Shown: piece after piece, positions 10,661-24,639 of the stretch
Layout of the letters: each line of letters begins with the position of its first letter
Position numbering within the stretch: position 1 is the first letter of the stretch
Source of the DNA: Marsupella aquatica
Lineage: Eukaryota > Marchantiophyta
Assembly (NCBI GenBank): GCA_973895155.1
Contig: OZ316891.1
Span: 20,274,001-20,338,000 of the forward strand
Reading direction: 5' to 3'
Length of the DNA: 64,000 bases
Notes under the pieces: generated by a model
What the model was told of the DNA's origin: nothing
The model's input: only the letters and a program-made list of their open reading frames with translations
Databases searched by the model: none
Translations under genes and position numbers: made by a program

Positions 10661-13600
10661 ATGTCGAAGCGGAAGGACTCCACGCCGAGAAGCGAGGGCG
10701 ACAAGATGGCCATCACCCCCCTCGGAGCTGGCAATGAGGTCGGCCGTTCATGCGTCGTCATGACTTATAAGGACAAAACCGTTCTTGTGAGTTGCCCTCT
10801 CTGTCTCTCACACACAGCTTTGTCAATGAGATTTTTTTTCCTGATGAATTGCTGCAGAAACGATGAGTCGTGGCCCAGTGGAGCACACTGGTGTTTTCGT
10901 AACGAAGTTTTGATCTGTTTGCGTGCTTGATTCTGTGAGCATACGATTGTGTGCGCCTCTGGTCCCTCTCTCACTCGCTAAACCCGGACTTGGGACTCTA
11001 ACTTTGGTCTGCTTTCTTTCAGTCTAAGTAAAGACTCTTGTATGGATCAGTGTACTGCCGACCCTTACTTCGGAATATATTTTTTTTTCAAGACCCGCCA
11101 GATTTTTTTCCTCTGTGTATGGTGTAACACTTACTGTCGGGCAATAGGATATAGACGTTCTTTGGACTGTTTCCCTGAATCGTTGCAAGCATTTCAACCT
11201 GAGTGGAAATTTGAATGAGTGAGAGCAGCTTGATTGAGTGGGATAGAGGTTTCAAGGTTTAGGGTTAAGGTCATAAATTTTCATGAAGCGATCATCGCTC
11301 CTTAGTTCTCTGCCGTTCAGAAGGAGAGGTATTGTAGCTTGAGATGGACTAGACTGGTAGTAATGCGTAGGCTTGAGCGATGGAACCGCCAGAGAGTCCA
11401 GGGGTTGTCACGTTTCTCTAAAGGGTTGCTAATGCGGCGTGTTTTGCTATGTGAATAGTTCGACTGCGGGATTCATCCTGCTTACACGGGAATGGCCGCA
11501 CTTCCGTATTTCGACGAAATCGACCCGTCTACCATCGATGTCCTCCTCGTAACGCAGTACGTCCTCCTTCCTCGTACCTGTGTTCAGCAGTAAGGAGAGA
11601 AAAATGTAACTTATCTTGTGCACTAAGTTTCAGCTACTAGTAATCTCGGCGAGGAATTAACCGGAGAGAAAAGAGCAATGAAGTGCCATCTGACTGTAAT
11701 CTTGGCAAGGAATTGACCGGAAAACATCCCGGGAACACTCGCTAAGGGACCACAATTTTATCATCTATTGCTCCAACCCTAGTTGGGCGTAAATCTCTCT
11801 ATGCACTGAACTTCATAGCATACAGTAATTTGCCAGACTTTTGTGCTCGATTTCCTGGTGATAGTTGTTTTGTACCTATATTTGTCCATGCTTGGTAGCT
11901 TTAGTCACCTTACAAGACTGGCAATTAATATTTGACTTGTTAATGAATCGGATGTGAGTTGGCATCTACTGCCATACTTCAGTCGTTGTTGACAAGTGAG
12001 TGTTAAGGATTTTGATTTATTGTTGGTTGCAGTTTTCATCTCGATCACTGTGCTTCGCTCCCTTATTTCTTGGAGAAGGTAAGATTCTGAATACGCGACT
12101 TTACAATTCTACTGCCGTGTCTTATAATGCTATATTGGCTCCATCTTGCACACCAAGTCCTGCTGTTTGTATTACTGTATTTCGTAATAGCGGTTACCCC
12201 TCTGTGGTGTAACCTACCTAACTCTCCTGTCCCACCTTCCGCGGGCCACATCGACCTGTCTTGCTAGGTTTTTTTAAAACCAGTTGAGAAGTCTAGAGCA
12301 AATATTGGGCAAATCTTCGAGATGTTAGTGACTGCTTCTGGGAAATAATATTTGCGAGAAATTCTTCCTAACAAACCTTTCTCTGTCGATAGACTACCTT
12401 CAAAGGACGAGTGTTCATGACCCACGCAACCAAGGTCATCTACATGCTTTTGCTGACCGACTTCGTCAAAGTCAGTAAGTCTTCTGTGGACGTTATGCTT
12501 TATGATGAGCAGGACATTGCTCGAACGATGAAGAAGATCGAGGTAAAAATGGCACACTGCATCTCCTAATTTATTTATTTGTTTTATATTTGGTAAATCC
12601 TCCAGGCACACATGCGCATCTTAACTAACAAAATGAAGTGAACGACGAGCCATTTTTAAGTGTTCTGGGTGACCAACTTAATTTACCAGAACAGGTGGAT
12701 TACTCCCCGAGTCGAACGAGCTGGTTCGGAAAGGGATTACTCTTCTCATGCATGAAAATGCGCTGGATATAGACGAGGATTCGTAGTCAAGACTGGTAGG
12801 GTACTAAGATGTCTTGCGGCATTTGTTTTGCAGGTAATCGATTTCCATCAGACAATGGAGGTGAATGGGATCCGATTTTGGTGTTATACTGCTGGTCATG
12901 TCTTAGGAGCTGCAATGTTCATGGTGGACATTGCTGGAGTGCGAGTCCTCTACACAGGGGATTATTCTCGGGAAGAGGACCGTCATTTGAAAGCTGCTGA
13001 AGTGCCGGAGTTTTCACCAGATGTTTGCATCATTGAATCAACTTACGGGGTGCAGATCCACCAACCCCGAGTAGTTCGTGAGAGAAGGTTCACCGATGCA
13101 GTTCATCAAACAGTTATGAATGGAGGAAGAGTTTTGATCCCTGCATTTGCTCTAGGCCGCGCTCAAGAGCTTCTTCTTATACTAGATGAGTATTGGGAAG
13201 CCCACCCAGAACTCCATCACATACCAATTTATTATGCCTCTCCATTGGCAAAGAAATGCATCCGTGTCTATCAAACCTACATAAATTCTATGAATGATAA
13301 AATTCGGAGGCAGTTTGAGGTATCAAACCCTTTTATTTTTAAACACATTTCACCTCTCAAGAGCATTGAACAATTTGATGACGCGGGGCCTTCAGTGGTA
13401 ATGGCGAGTCCAGGTGGGCTACAAAGTGGGCTATCTCGACAATTGTTTGATATGTGGTGTCAAGATAAAAAGAGTGCTTGCGTGATACCTGGATACCTAG
13501 TAGAAGGAACCCCGGCAAAGGCCATCATGAATGAGCCGAAGGAGGTGGCACTGAACTCTGGGCTGGTAGTGCCTCTCAATATGAAAGTTCATTACATCTC

Positions 13601-14462
13601 ATTCTCGGCCCATGCAGATTATACCCAGACAAGTGCATTCCTGAGCGAGTTGAACCCACCCAACATCATCCTCGTGCACGGGGAGTCCAATGAGATGGGA
13701 CGGTTGAAAGCAAAGCTCCAAACCCAATTTGCCGATACCAATGTGAAGGTTTTGACTCCCAAAAATTGCCAGACAGTGGAATTGTTCTTTAAGGGTGACA
13801 AGACAGCCAAAGCTGTAGGAAGACTGGCGGAGAAAACCCCACAGCTAACGGACCCTATGAGTGGACTCCTGGTTCGGAAGGGATTTAGTTACCAGCTTAT
13901 GACTCCAGATGATCTCCACAGCTATACACAGCTCTCTACTGGAAGTGTCTTACAGAGGCAATCTGTTCCTTACAAGGGAACTTTTACAGTGCTCAGGCAC
14001 AGGCTCCAACTGATGTATGAAGGAGTGGAAACTGTAGCGAAAACAGAGATAGCCACACTTAAAGTCTATGACAAAGTGACTGTGATCCAAGAAGGAATGG
14101 ATTACATAGTCTTGCAGTGGGTCTCCGATCCTGTGAGTGATATGATAGCTGATTCAATTGTTGCTATGGTTCTCAAGCTAGATTCTCAAAGTTTTGGTGG
14201 AATTGTCTCCAACGGGTTTCGGGCGAAGGAGGCTCGATTGGAGAGAGATGAAATTCGGATTGTACACAATCTGCTGCTTTCATTATTTGGAAATGTCAAA
14301 TTGGACGAGAAACAGCAGAAATTGACTGTCACAGTGGATGGAGCCGTGGCCACTGTGGACCACGCCAACAAGGGAATCGATTGTACAGATGAGAACTTAA
14401 AGGAGCGAATCAAGGTCGCTCTGCGCAGGATACAAACAGCCTTATATCCCCTGGATGCCTGA
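10661..14462 (+). CDS. CPSF73-I: Cleavage and polyadenylation specificity factor 73 kDa subunit I (pre-mRNA 3' endonuclease)
   Basis: Zinc-dependent endonuclease of the nuclear CPSF complex that cuts pre-mRNA before polyadenylation. Five exons close in phase: 10661-10786, 11459-11556, 12033-12078, 12393-12542, 12834-14462, giving 682 residues against 684 in human. All introns are GT-AG. The metallo-beta-lactamase motif HFHLDH is at 75-80, and its first two residues are split by intron 2 (CA|T). Other ligands are His162 (TAGHVLGA), Asp183 (YTGDYS), His400 (SAHADY) and His422 (LVHGE), with Glu208 in CIIEST. All lie exactly four residues beyond the human numbers I remember. The beta-CASP domain (about 210-390) and the C-terminal CPSF-interaction region are both in the single long last exon. 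No damage is visible. Paralogue CPSF73-II is less likely, since similarity to the I form is continuous to the C terminus. Confidence 0.96.
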
Positions 14463-16435
14463 CTCGATTACTGTAGCTGCTTTGATACATTGCTCTGATA
14501 GGATGTACATTAGTTTTCAGTATCAGTCAGCTGTGTTCTCCCACGGGGAAGCAGCAATTGAGTTTCTGAAGTCTAGAGTAGGAGTGATGGCAGAAAGACG
14601 TGTTCGCCTGATTGAGCCCACAATAAGCTTTATTCTCCCACCGGGAAGCAGCAATTTGAGCTTCTCAGGTATAGAGTAGGAATGATGACAGAAACCTGAT
14701 TTACATACAATCTCAGGGATGATGGAGGTGGGCCTTTTGATGCCCAGTACCAGGGACCCACTTGAATTGAGAGTAGGAATAGAGGAGATCTGTAACTTTT
14801 ACACGATTTTGTGCTCAGTTAATTTGAAGTTTTTGTTCAATTAATAGAGTCCACCGAAGATGAGGTGCCCCCTGTCACAATTTCACGAGGCATGTCGATG
14901 GATGCATTTGGATTTCTGATGATGAGAGTCGACTCGAATTTAGTTCTTAGTCCAGGGTGCACTACAGGGTCCTGCGACAGCGCACTCTGCAGCACAGCAC
15001 ATCTTAAATTTTAAGAATATAAAGACAAAGAGTCTAAATGTTTGCAAGCCAGACACAGTTTAATACTATTTTAATCCTTTTGCTATGTAAAGCCTTTTGC
15101 CCCCAATGATGTGGAGAGACTGTCCGCGAAGTGAATTTCACGGTATCGAGACGGTCGAGGTCATAAGCTGCTGGTTTCATGCCTTCATCTGCCAAAGGAT
15201 CTCCCAAAACTAAAGCTGGACGCTCCCGCGAAAGATTGCAATTAGGCAATATCCATGCAGGATCAAGCATTGGAGTCTGAACAAGCCAGTCCACGCCAAC
15301 TCGGAAGGATCATCTTCTCACACCACCAAGACCTCAAGTCAGCCCTACAGTCTGTTATTGCTCTTTGAGGGACAGAGCACACCTATATTTCAATCCCCAC
15401 GTTTGAGCTGATGATGTTCAGTTAACGAACGAGATTGTCTTTCGTGCTCAATTGAAGTTTCCGTCCACTGTCATGCCATGCGTCAAATTCGAATGAATAT
15501 TTAGTATTTTCTGAGTTCTATCATTAGCCTCAGATTCGCTTTCTTAATGACTGGGCTATGTGTTTACCCTGTGATTGATCGTTCTTGGCTGCGGATTCCG
15601 AGGTTATGCTGCGGAATCGGGGAACATCTCTATCTTAGCCGCAATTAACAGGATTGGTGGCGATAACGTGTTCTCTCATGCACTTTCTGCCTTATCACAC
15701 CTTGAAATAACTTGGCTATGATTCCTTTGAATTTCATGCTTCTGTAGCAGCAAACAATTGACCACGATTATCTGAGACCTGCACCGATTGAAGGGTAGTC
15801 AATTGACGTCGATTATCGTCGACACCATCCGGGCAGTTAGTTAGTGTGGCGAAAGACCAATTGAGGGCAAACCAGCTTTCGACCGTCGTGTTCTGGTGTA
15901 CTGCTTTCACTATCCCCGTCAAATCTGGACCCTCGCACCCTCGCTATTCGACTCTAATCCACTCCTGTTCCATTGGAGAACTGGTGGATCAGCTTCATTT
16001 TCAATGGCTGTTGTCTGTGACCATCGTGAGCAACATTTAACCTCCGGCTCGTAGTTGCCCCTTTCGATCTCTATGCGCCTCTTTGTCTCTCCCGTTTCCC
16101 ACGTACCTCTGAGTTTCGAATCTCGTCTTCCAGAATCACGCTGCAAGGTCGCGCTTCTGCAATGCAGCCGTGCGTGTGTAACATTGATCAATGTACAAGA
16201 AAGTGCGCTTGCGGTGGACATTTATTTGTTCCTCATAGAAATCAATGCTTGTCGAGCTAAGACGGAGTGCAGTTGTGTCAAAACTTCATTGAACTCATGA
16301 ATCTCCATATTATGTGACACAGCGTCGACGAATTAAATCTGATTCATTGACTCTCTTACTACTGTCAGACTTAGATTTCTAGCTCAAAATAGAGCAGTAA
16401 ATAAGCCAGTTTTTCTTCGGAACAACAACATTCAA
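14463..16435. other. 3' UTR of CPSF73-I and intergenic
   Basis: Near 14536-14592 and 14634-14690 the phrase TTCTCCCAC(C)GGG(G)AAGCAGCAAT, followed by TAGAGTAGGA(G/A)TGATG, is duplicated about 98 bp apart. Beyond that I see no supported gene until the HMG-box start. Open frames at 15034-15294 (minus) and 15846-16040 (plus) match nothing I know. Confidence 0.45.
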
Positions 16436-17563
16436 ATGGGGAGGTCTAAGTCTAAGAGCAATTCGGCTTCTAAGCGAAGACGGACCGTCTCTGGATCGAA
16501 AGCTTCTTCGTCTTCACGAGGTATATATTCATAACACCGTCCGACCACTTCGTCGCATCCCAGATCTAATCCTATCGATTCCATTGATTGACAAATACTT
16601 AATCACTGATAAAGAATAGTTTAGGAGCTGGAGAAGGTACAAGAAGCGAATGCATGGCATCACAAGTAGATGACAGTGTGCGTTCGGATCCACTACCGAG
16701 AAATGACAATGACTCAGATTACTTACGCTGAAAATTTCCGGTTTCTGTCCTTTGGAATCAAACATTTATCCCTTTCGTGTGCATATGATGAACCAATGAA
16801 GATGTGAGAAAAATCGTACTATCGTATCTCACCTTATCTACAGTGCGATAATGTTCATACACAATACCAGTAATCTTGCCAGCTTGGACAGCCGGTTATG
16901 TCTCTGGAGAACCTGGAAATTCATCGTATGTACAGGCTTCAAAGCTTAACGGTGACATCTCTATGATTTGATACTTAGTTAGATCATCTGCACTGATACT
17001 GTAGTTGTGATCCGTAACTACTGTAGGGCGCTCGCAGTCCAAGGGAAAGGAGAAAGCAGAAAAGAGAACGAGAAAAGTGAAGGACAAGAAGCGTCCGAAG
17101 CGAGCATTGGGACCTTACATGTACTTCTGCAAAGATCAAAGGAAAGACATCCAGGAACAAAATCCCAACATGTCGTTTGGCGACATCGGGCGAGTTCTTG
17201 GAAGCCACTGGAGCAGGCTGAACGAAAAAGATAAGCAGGTTGGTGCCCCGCTTATCATTGAATTGCCCCCGTCACCTCGTCATGTTCATCAGTGCATGAA
17301 TTGTAAACGTGAATTTCAGTCACACGGAGTGCTCCAACTTCACTGACGAGGAAAGTACATTTCTTTGGCTAGCATATTCTTTGAATGAGGGCCAGAGCGC
17401 ACATTCATGAATCGAGAGTGATGGCCCGTTGCCATTTGGATTGTACAGCATTGCGTAAGGGTTGTTAATCTTCGTTCATCCTGTGCAGAAATACGTGAGG
17501 AAAGCTCAAACCGATAAGAGGCGATATGACAAGGAGATGAAACGGTACAAGCCACGCCGTTGA
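16436..17563 (+). CDS. Small single HMG-box chromatin protein (HMGB/NHP6-like)
   Basis: Three exons (16436-16520, 17027-17238, 17489-17563) close in phase and give 123 residues. The first ~45 residues are Ser/Lys/Arg-rich and resemble a nuclear localisation and DNA-contact tail. One HMG box follows, starting KKRPKRALGPYMYFCKDQR and ending KRRYDKEMKRYKPRR. It includes the conserved NP, SFGDIG, LGSHW and KY positions of the three-helix L-shaped fold. Single-box proteins of this sort bend DNA without sequence specificity and act with FACT-type chromatin machinery in yeast. The acidic tail typical of flowering-plant HMGB proteins is missing: the protein stops in basic residues right after the box, which is closer to yeast NHP6. 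It converges with the EGY2-like gene downstream. Confidence 0.85.
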
Positions 17564-19269
17564 ATGTGGGGAAGCCCTACAACTCACAGCAAGGTGAGAT
17601 CCTCATCTACCCAAGTTTCCCCACTTTTCATATGATTCACATGTTTTGGTGGATGTTCCCACAACTGTTCACTAGCCTGAGTTCCGATTACTGTATAGCA
17701 AGTCGGACTCTTGACCATACTACAAGTAGACTAAGCAAAGCATAAGTACAGCTTCGGTTTCTGCTAAACCTTGAAGCTGCAGTGAAACGCTGATGCCACT
17801 CAGTTCTATATCCTGAGTCTCTTCGAAAAAGCTCTCCACATTACAGCTCTAAGGCGGCGCATACTATGTTCATTCTTACATTAGTCTTCGAAAACAGTCA
17901 TCAAAATGTTTTCCTCCGTTTGGTGGATTGGTAGTATTTAGTAGTAAGCACCTGCTAGGCATCTTGCAGTTGCGCGAGGAGGGTCCTAGGTCTTGTCTTT
18001 GGCCTTGCTTCTTGTTCGCTGGCAGGGTTACAATTGCCAGATTCTGGATGAAGGTGCTGTCGTTAGTTTTTGAGTCATGTTTTGCAGAATTCAGTCGAGA
18101 GTCATCTTGATTACTTTGGCCCTTGGCTTCTTGTTGGCTGTCCTCCTCAGATGACAATAGGACTTGTGCGGAGTGTAGGGCGGGATCTAGCAACTCGAAG
18201 AAGTTATCTGAAATATCATCAAGTGGGCGTGTAACAGGAGCATTCCAAAAATAATCTTGAAATCTGAATTGTAGTCACAAATGGATTTTTAAAATTCCTA
18301 AGCTCGTGTACGACGCTGCTTGGCTTCGTGCAAGACTTAGACCTTAAGAGTTGGCAAACATATGTGGGCACCTGTTTCCGCAAATCCCTAATTGATTAAT
18401 GGGGCCAGAAACAAAGTGTGATATGAGAGGAGAGACAACTGAACAGGTTGCACCGGTGCTTAGAAAGCAGCTGTTCTCATGCAGTGCAAGGCTTCAAGTA
18501 TGTCTCGGAGACATCCTGATTTTGAGTCCTAATTTCAATTGCCCTTTTTGAATGAATTTAGAAACCTTAAAGCTAGAGCAAGCCATGTTTCAAGTTTTCC
18601 AAACATCGAGTGCCAACCGTAAAGGAAGAGTAAGTCTGGACATGAATGCTGAATGACTGTCTTCCTGGGAACGATGGTGTGTAGTCACCCGGATGTCGTT
18701 CGCTTCAACATACATGGTTTCAGATGAAATGTATTCCCTACCTCAATCAAAGTTGGTTATGCCCTTTTCAGGCTCCCATGTCATTTTCATGAGCATATAC
18801 CTACATGAACGCTATTTGTGACACTATTGAGGCCAACCTGTCACTTGCAAGAGCATGAAGGTAAAGAATAACGACGCTCTTGATTAGACGATTCAATATT
18901 CAAAATGAGGCAGAGTCAGATAAGAACAGCCGGGACATAACCTAACTGTGATCCATTTGTCACTCCAGTCTCAGTAATCGTTTCCTTTAAGTGAGGCTCA
19001 CACCTTGCTGAACTGGAAAATGTACAGTCGCCAAACTCGACGCCCAAATTCAGCCCAAGCAATTGAGTTATTACTCGTTCGTGCCCAGCGAATGGTCCTG
19101 TTACTTGGTCTCTTATCGAAATTGTCAAAAGACCTCCGACAAAAACAACTGATCCTAACGTTCGCAACGAGGACGAGAAACTCAACTCAAGGACTCAGAA
19201 GATGGGCTAGGCCAAAAAAAAAGAGGGATTGCCTACTTTTGACACTTTGAGATACCAAACAGGGCGATA
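17564..19269. other. Convergent intergenic region
   Basis: Lies between the 3' ends of the HMG-box gene and the minus-strand protease gene, so it must contain both 3' UTRs. A 105-codon minus-strand frame at 17876-18193 is polar and Gln/Ser-rich and resembles nothing I know. I do not call it a gene. Confidence 0.45.
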
Positions 19270-22200
19270 TCAAGCCATAGGTGGAAGAACTTCTGAGAAC
19301 AGAAAGGGGAAGGGGAAGTAGACTAGCAGACCAAGGAGCAAAACCCCAACCCCAAGTGCTATACTGCTCCCGTCGGGAGCAGTAATCTCTTCCGACTGGG
19401 GTGTGATTGGACCCCTCTGAAGAAACAGCACTAGCACTACCCAGTACAAGGGAATGTCACTTCCTATGCCAGCAAGACCAAGCAAGCCGATGGAAACTCC
19501 TGTTAATCGTGACCAAGCCTGCACAACAAAACGATGTCCTCTCATTACTAGGCTTCATAGTCCACTTCAGATTCTATTCCTCTAAAAGATTGATCCTTTT
19601 CAAATAAATCTGTAGAAAAACTTTCGAAAACTCTCAATAATGGGGGCGGAAATTTGAATGACCCACAATCTTGGACATCATTCTATTCTACTGGAACTGA
19701 TCCTATGCACCCGGAAAGCTTCCACATTCATGGACCTAACGACATTTGTGGTTTCGAGTCATCATAGAATTTGTTCACGCTCGGACGAATGGTATGGAAC
19801 TATTGTATGACTTACCTTCCTGCCCCACATAGCCTGGGAGATTCGTCCACCATCGAGCTCACCAACAGGAATGCTGTTTATCGAGTTTATCAGTAGACCA
19901 GCCCAGGCAGATAACACAATCGGATTTATGGAAACTGTTGCCCCCTCCGTCAAAGCATCACCCAGGATCAACTTCACTGCATTGATCCAAACATCAAACA
20001 TCGATCTGAGTATTTAATTTGACTTGTATGTTGACTTTTATCTTATTGGCACAGGACGTACCAATTCAGTGATGAAGAGAATGGGACAGAGCGATTACGG
20101 CTCCCGTCAATCTTAGTTACCAATTTAGCTCTAAATTTTTGTGCTTGTGTTGCCCGAAAGAAGCTGTCACTGCTTTTGCGTACTTCGCTTTGTCTTTCTT
20201 AACCTCAGGATGGATTAGCTATTTACATACTGAACTGCTTGAAGTCTTTCAAAGGTGTTAGACAAGTCACCCGTTAGCTACAGCAGTTCTCAACGTTTCA
20301 GTGTGTTTATCTGATCAAGATTCTCCTCAACTTCCGGCACCATTCAGACATTCACAAACTGACCCAATTAAAACAAAGTACAACACATCAGTGGATCAAC
20401 ACGGTGTTATGAAACGGGACGGGATTTCTCACCAAGTCCACCAACTAGAAAGGATTCATGGAAAACTGAGGCATTGACTAGAAGTCCTTGCCCTTCAGCT
20501 GGAGGTAATAGCAATCCGATCAGCACAATCGCAAGGCCCACAGCAGCTCCAGCTAGTGGCCCTGCAGCAGCTAGCTTCAGTAAATCCTTTCGATTTTTGA
20601 GGATGTTGGTAATCCTTGTGATTGCACCAAATGATCCCAGCTGATCATAGAACAGTTGCGGTCAAAATAAAGGTAAGCCTAGGACAAAGAAGGAGATAAA
20701 GAACCATATCTGAAACACAAATCCTCGACCTGTGAATTTAAAGTTGCCATTATACAGAATAACGACGACATACTTTTGCAGCCTTATTGTGTAGAATTAA
20801 GACGGATAAGAGAGAAGTCCACCTGCCAACTCGGAATGAAATATGGGACAGCCAGCTTAGCACCAACTTCATTTGCAATGTAACGATGTCCAGCCTCATG
20901 AGCAAGAAGGACAAGTAGTGTCGGGATTGCTCCAACAAACCCATCTAGTAGAAGGCTCGAATTCCCAATATTTGTCCTACAAGAAAATAAAAACCAGAAA
21001 ATCGAAAGAATCAATTATAAGCTAAAGAAGGGGAAGAGCTAGTACTAATTAGAAAATTCTGGATACTTTGAACAGCACATTGACCTATCTCTGGCACATA
21101 AAAATTGGCTGTTACAAGGGGTTAAGGGTATCACAGAAAAGCAAGCTGCAACTGAGGGGCATTCCGAAGTAGAATGGTAAAGACGGTGACAACTCCAAAG
21201 GCTCCTGCTGCAAACCACTCTGGCAACGCTGCACACAAATATTTTTCAACAATTTAGCTATCCAGATGATCTTATAGGTTGGGCTTGTTTTGGTTAATTT
21301 CTGACATAATAATTGAATTTTCTTAGTGGCCGGCACTTAATGAAGATCGTAAGACAAGAATTGGTTACGATACAGAAAAACGTCTATATGCACGTGACTG
21401 GGTGCCCTTGCCACCGTCTTAAGGCAAGGACTGGAACGTCATATGCGGCATTTCGACTGGTTCGTGCTTTCTGTTCTTTACCAGGTGACAAGGGTTCCAA
21501 AGACTTTGAGGGCACAACGACAGAAACTGGCCGGTCGTCTGTTGGGTTGGACAGCAGAAAGAGCTTGTACTTTTCCCCGAACTTATTCTGCTCAGTGCAG
21601 AACACACCCACATCTCATCAGCTCACAACTTTCTCGAGACCAAAGGAGTCAAATATCCACACCAAACATGGTCAATCCACAGAAACAAAAGTAAAGTAAA
21701 TGAAATTGTTGTCTAGGGTTATTTTTAAATAAATGAAGGTAATCTTCACGTAAATACCTCCAAGCGCTTTGCAAGTTTGGTGTAACTTTTTGACGGATCA
21801 CCGCGTAAGTTCCCACTGAAGAGAACTCCTTCCTATTACATCATCCATGACGCCTGCTGTCAATTAGTCTACGAAGCGTGCTTTACAGTCCACTGGGATC
21901 TACTTGGCTGTGGACCAGGAATAAATATCATTTGCAAACATTAAAAGAATCAGCGTACGAAGACTAGTATTAACTAGAAAAGACTTGCTATTTCTTATGC
22001 AAGAGTCTGAAAGAATGAGACATCTACTATACTTCAAAAGTCATGCTACCATTAATATGTGCAATTATGTGGTCAACTCATTTTTACAACTGCCAAACAC
22101 TTTCTACTTGTCCTTCCAATCTTGATTCTGCTAACTATCGTTTTATTTGACTGTCATATCCTTAAGAGATTTCCCACCATCATAACCCGAAGAGAGACAG

Positions 22201-24504
22201 ACTAGACCAGTGTCAGAAACCACGTAATTTCTCACCTCATAAGGTTCCTGACCTGTCACAAAAAAGGTGTCAAAGCCAAATACTTGATCTCGAAGAACAT
22301 CAACATCTTCCTTTGGAATCCTGGCTGGTTGACCAGACGGCTTGTAGGTTCACAACAGTCATCCATCCACGCCGACAAACCACATCAAACAGAAACATCA
22401 GTACATCGCATCCCATCGTTTACTTCTGACAGGAGTAAATGAGGACCAGCAAGACATTGACAGGTGATTGACTTTCAGATATGCCTGCTCATGGTCAGTC
22501 GAGAGAGCACTGGTTTAAGGACAATGGAAGAGCAATTTACAGAGCCTTTTTTTTTAACAAAATTCGTACTGGCCATTCAATATGAATAGGGTAGGCGACA
22601 TACATTTACTCCTGGAAGTGGTGATCCAAGAGCCACTTTTTCTTCTTCAGAGGCCTGACAAAACATCGAAAAAAAGGTGTTCAAAGGAAGATGGTAGGAA
22701 ACGCCATGGGAAATTGTGCTGGGCTCCACATCATCCAGATTGCCACAGTACAAAGAATGTCCTTACTAATTACATCAGCAGAAATATTAGATACCTGTGG
22801 AGAGGGCTCAGCTACCGGAGCATCCTCAGACTCGTTTATTGTCTCGGTTGTGGACGAGATCGTTTCGTCCTGCAAGAATCCCAAATAGTAGACGGGAAAT
22901 TACAAACATGATTTACTGGCAGCATCCACCTTTCCGGTAGAGTGAGCTTTGAATGATGGAATGTCCACAGTTCTGTCGTTTCAGATCAAACGTATGTCTC
23001 TAAACGTAGATCAAACCATTTGCTGGTCTGCACTACAACCAAAATGTTTATAACTAGCAGAAAATCGCCCTGTCAGTACACTTGAGCTAATCACAACTTT
23101 CATCGTGGGAACGCTCAAACCAATTTTCAGTCGGAAATTGAACCCTGCTGATCTAGTGACCCCTGTACCTTCTCGGTGTCCTCCTCTTTATGTTCTCCGT
23201 CCGATGATGCCTTTATTGAGGACTTCCATCTGCAAAAGCCTCCACCATCGATGCGTCACAAAGCCGACCTCGAATTTAATTAAGAAAGCTAATCTAAGAG
23301 CCGTGAGGACTTTATACACGGGTATTCCATGGTAACTGATCCCGGCATATTTGTAATCTGTTCCTTGCCCGAACTCGTGATCGTCAAACTCGAGTAACAG
23401 CCACTTCCTGAACCGTGACGAGTAGGAAGATATATTCTTCTGTGATTGAGGAATGCTCATGAATTGTTTAATGCGACTCCCCGTTACGACATTGCTTCGA
23501 AAAGCCTTTTTGCCCAATTTGCCTTAACTTGCCAAGAACGTAATCCGTTAATCGAGAATTCAGGGATCATCAATACAACGGTTGAATGCAGCAATTAGTG
23601 AAGAAAGAGGTGGACCATTGCATTCTGCCTCCACAATCGTCAGTATTCGCATGGTGGACATTTTCTGATAAACTTCTTGTAACAGTACTACAAAGCTGCC
23701 TGTCCGCCTTCTTCGGGAAACAAATAACGGGAAGAGACAGAGTTCCAGAGCTCCCTTTGGTGCTATGAGCTACTGTCCTTCCTCGACCTTAGCAGCATCC
23801 GAACAGCCTACTAGATTGCACAAACCGTCAAACTTCAGACGCATCGAGTGGACGCAACTTCCTCTGCCTCCGGCCATCCAGAGTCAATAGCGCAGGAAAG
23901 ACTTTCGACAGATGGGTGGAGAATCCTTCTCCTGTATAAAAGAATTGCATCTAAGGAACGGTCGAAATGATACATCATCGTAGAGACTAATACTCCTAAA
24001 GAATGGCTGCTGACTGTTTTTCTCGAATTTTATCAAGGAACGAATAATCGCTCTCCACAAGAAATCTTATTGTCAATTCGTTCTCTTATGGTCGCAGTCG
24101 GCTCATCCATCCAGCTATGGTGGGGTACAGTAGGGAGATTACCACCGAATTAGAAAACTAGAACGCTGCAAAACGAGCGGACTGATTAACGATGCACATT
24201 GCCAAGCCAATCCTCACCTTTCCGCATTGCGAGAAAGCAGCTGCGTTTTCCACACCGGCACCTTTCCAGAAACGCTAGACCAATCAACCTTCTTTCTCAA
24301 GACACTGGATCTCCGAGACCTGAAATGGCGAAAATCGCCGCAAATTACTGGGTGGACGGAAATTCTCCACTTCGACTGCCTTATCGTCGTGAACGCTGCT
24401 CTTCCACCTCTTGAGAGGAGAATGGGAGGAACGGCAGCAGCAGCCGGCAATGGCGCGATCTCCAGCCTGAAATTAGTACAGAGACTCATCTCTCCCGTCT
24501 CCAA
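19270..24504 (-). CDS. EGY2: EGY2-like plastid site-2 intramembrane metalloprotease
   Basis: Membrane-embedded zinc protease of the S2P family in the chloroplast. In Arabidopsis, EGY proteins are needed for thylakoid and pigment development. Twelve exons (high to low): 24218-24504, 23169-23229, 22795-22869, 22610-22654, 22236-22340, 21758-21832, 21482-21587, 21135-21228, 20823-20976, 20433-20640, 19816-19976, 19270-19518. Phases close throughout, giving 539 residues against 556 in Arabidopsis. The first ~95 residues are Ser/Arg-rich with few acidic residues, like a chloroplast transit peptide. An acidic linker follows. GNLRG lies at 198-202. The zinc motif is HEAGH at 309-313, and the second motif N-x2-P-x4-DGG is N437, P440, D445. 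Several hydrophobic segments run through 255-530. The start may instead be the Met at codon 6. EGY1 is less likely given closer similarity to EGY2 across the C-terminal half. Confidence 0.93.
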
Positions 24505-24639
24505 CCCTCTCTGTCTATTGCAGCTCCAAACGCAATCGTCAAGAATTGATCATTATCGATACCATACTGTTCTCAAGCACTCACGCACGCCATTTGTCTA
24601 ACTGTTTGTTGCTCTTGCTCCACCAATTGACGGAACCTT

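Noticed and set aside
15034-15294. 86-codon minus-strand frame downstream of CPSF73-I
   Set aside because: No homology that I recognise and no neighbouring exons with matching phase.
17876-18193. 105-codon minus-strand frame between convergent genes
   Set aside because: Polar low-complexity composition, no recognisable domain, and location in the expected 3' UTRs.
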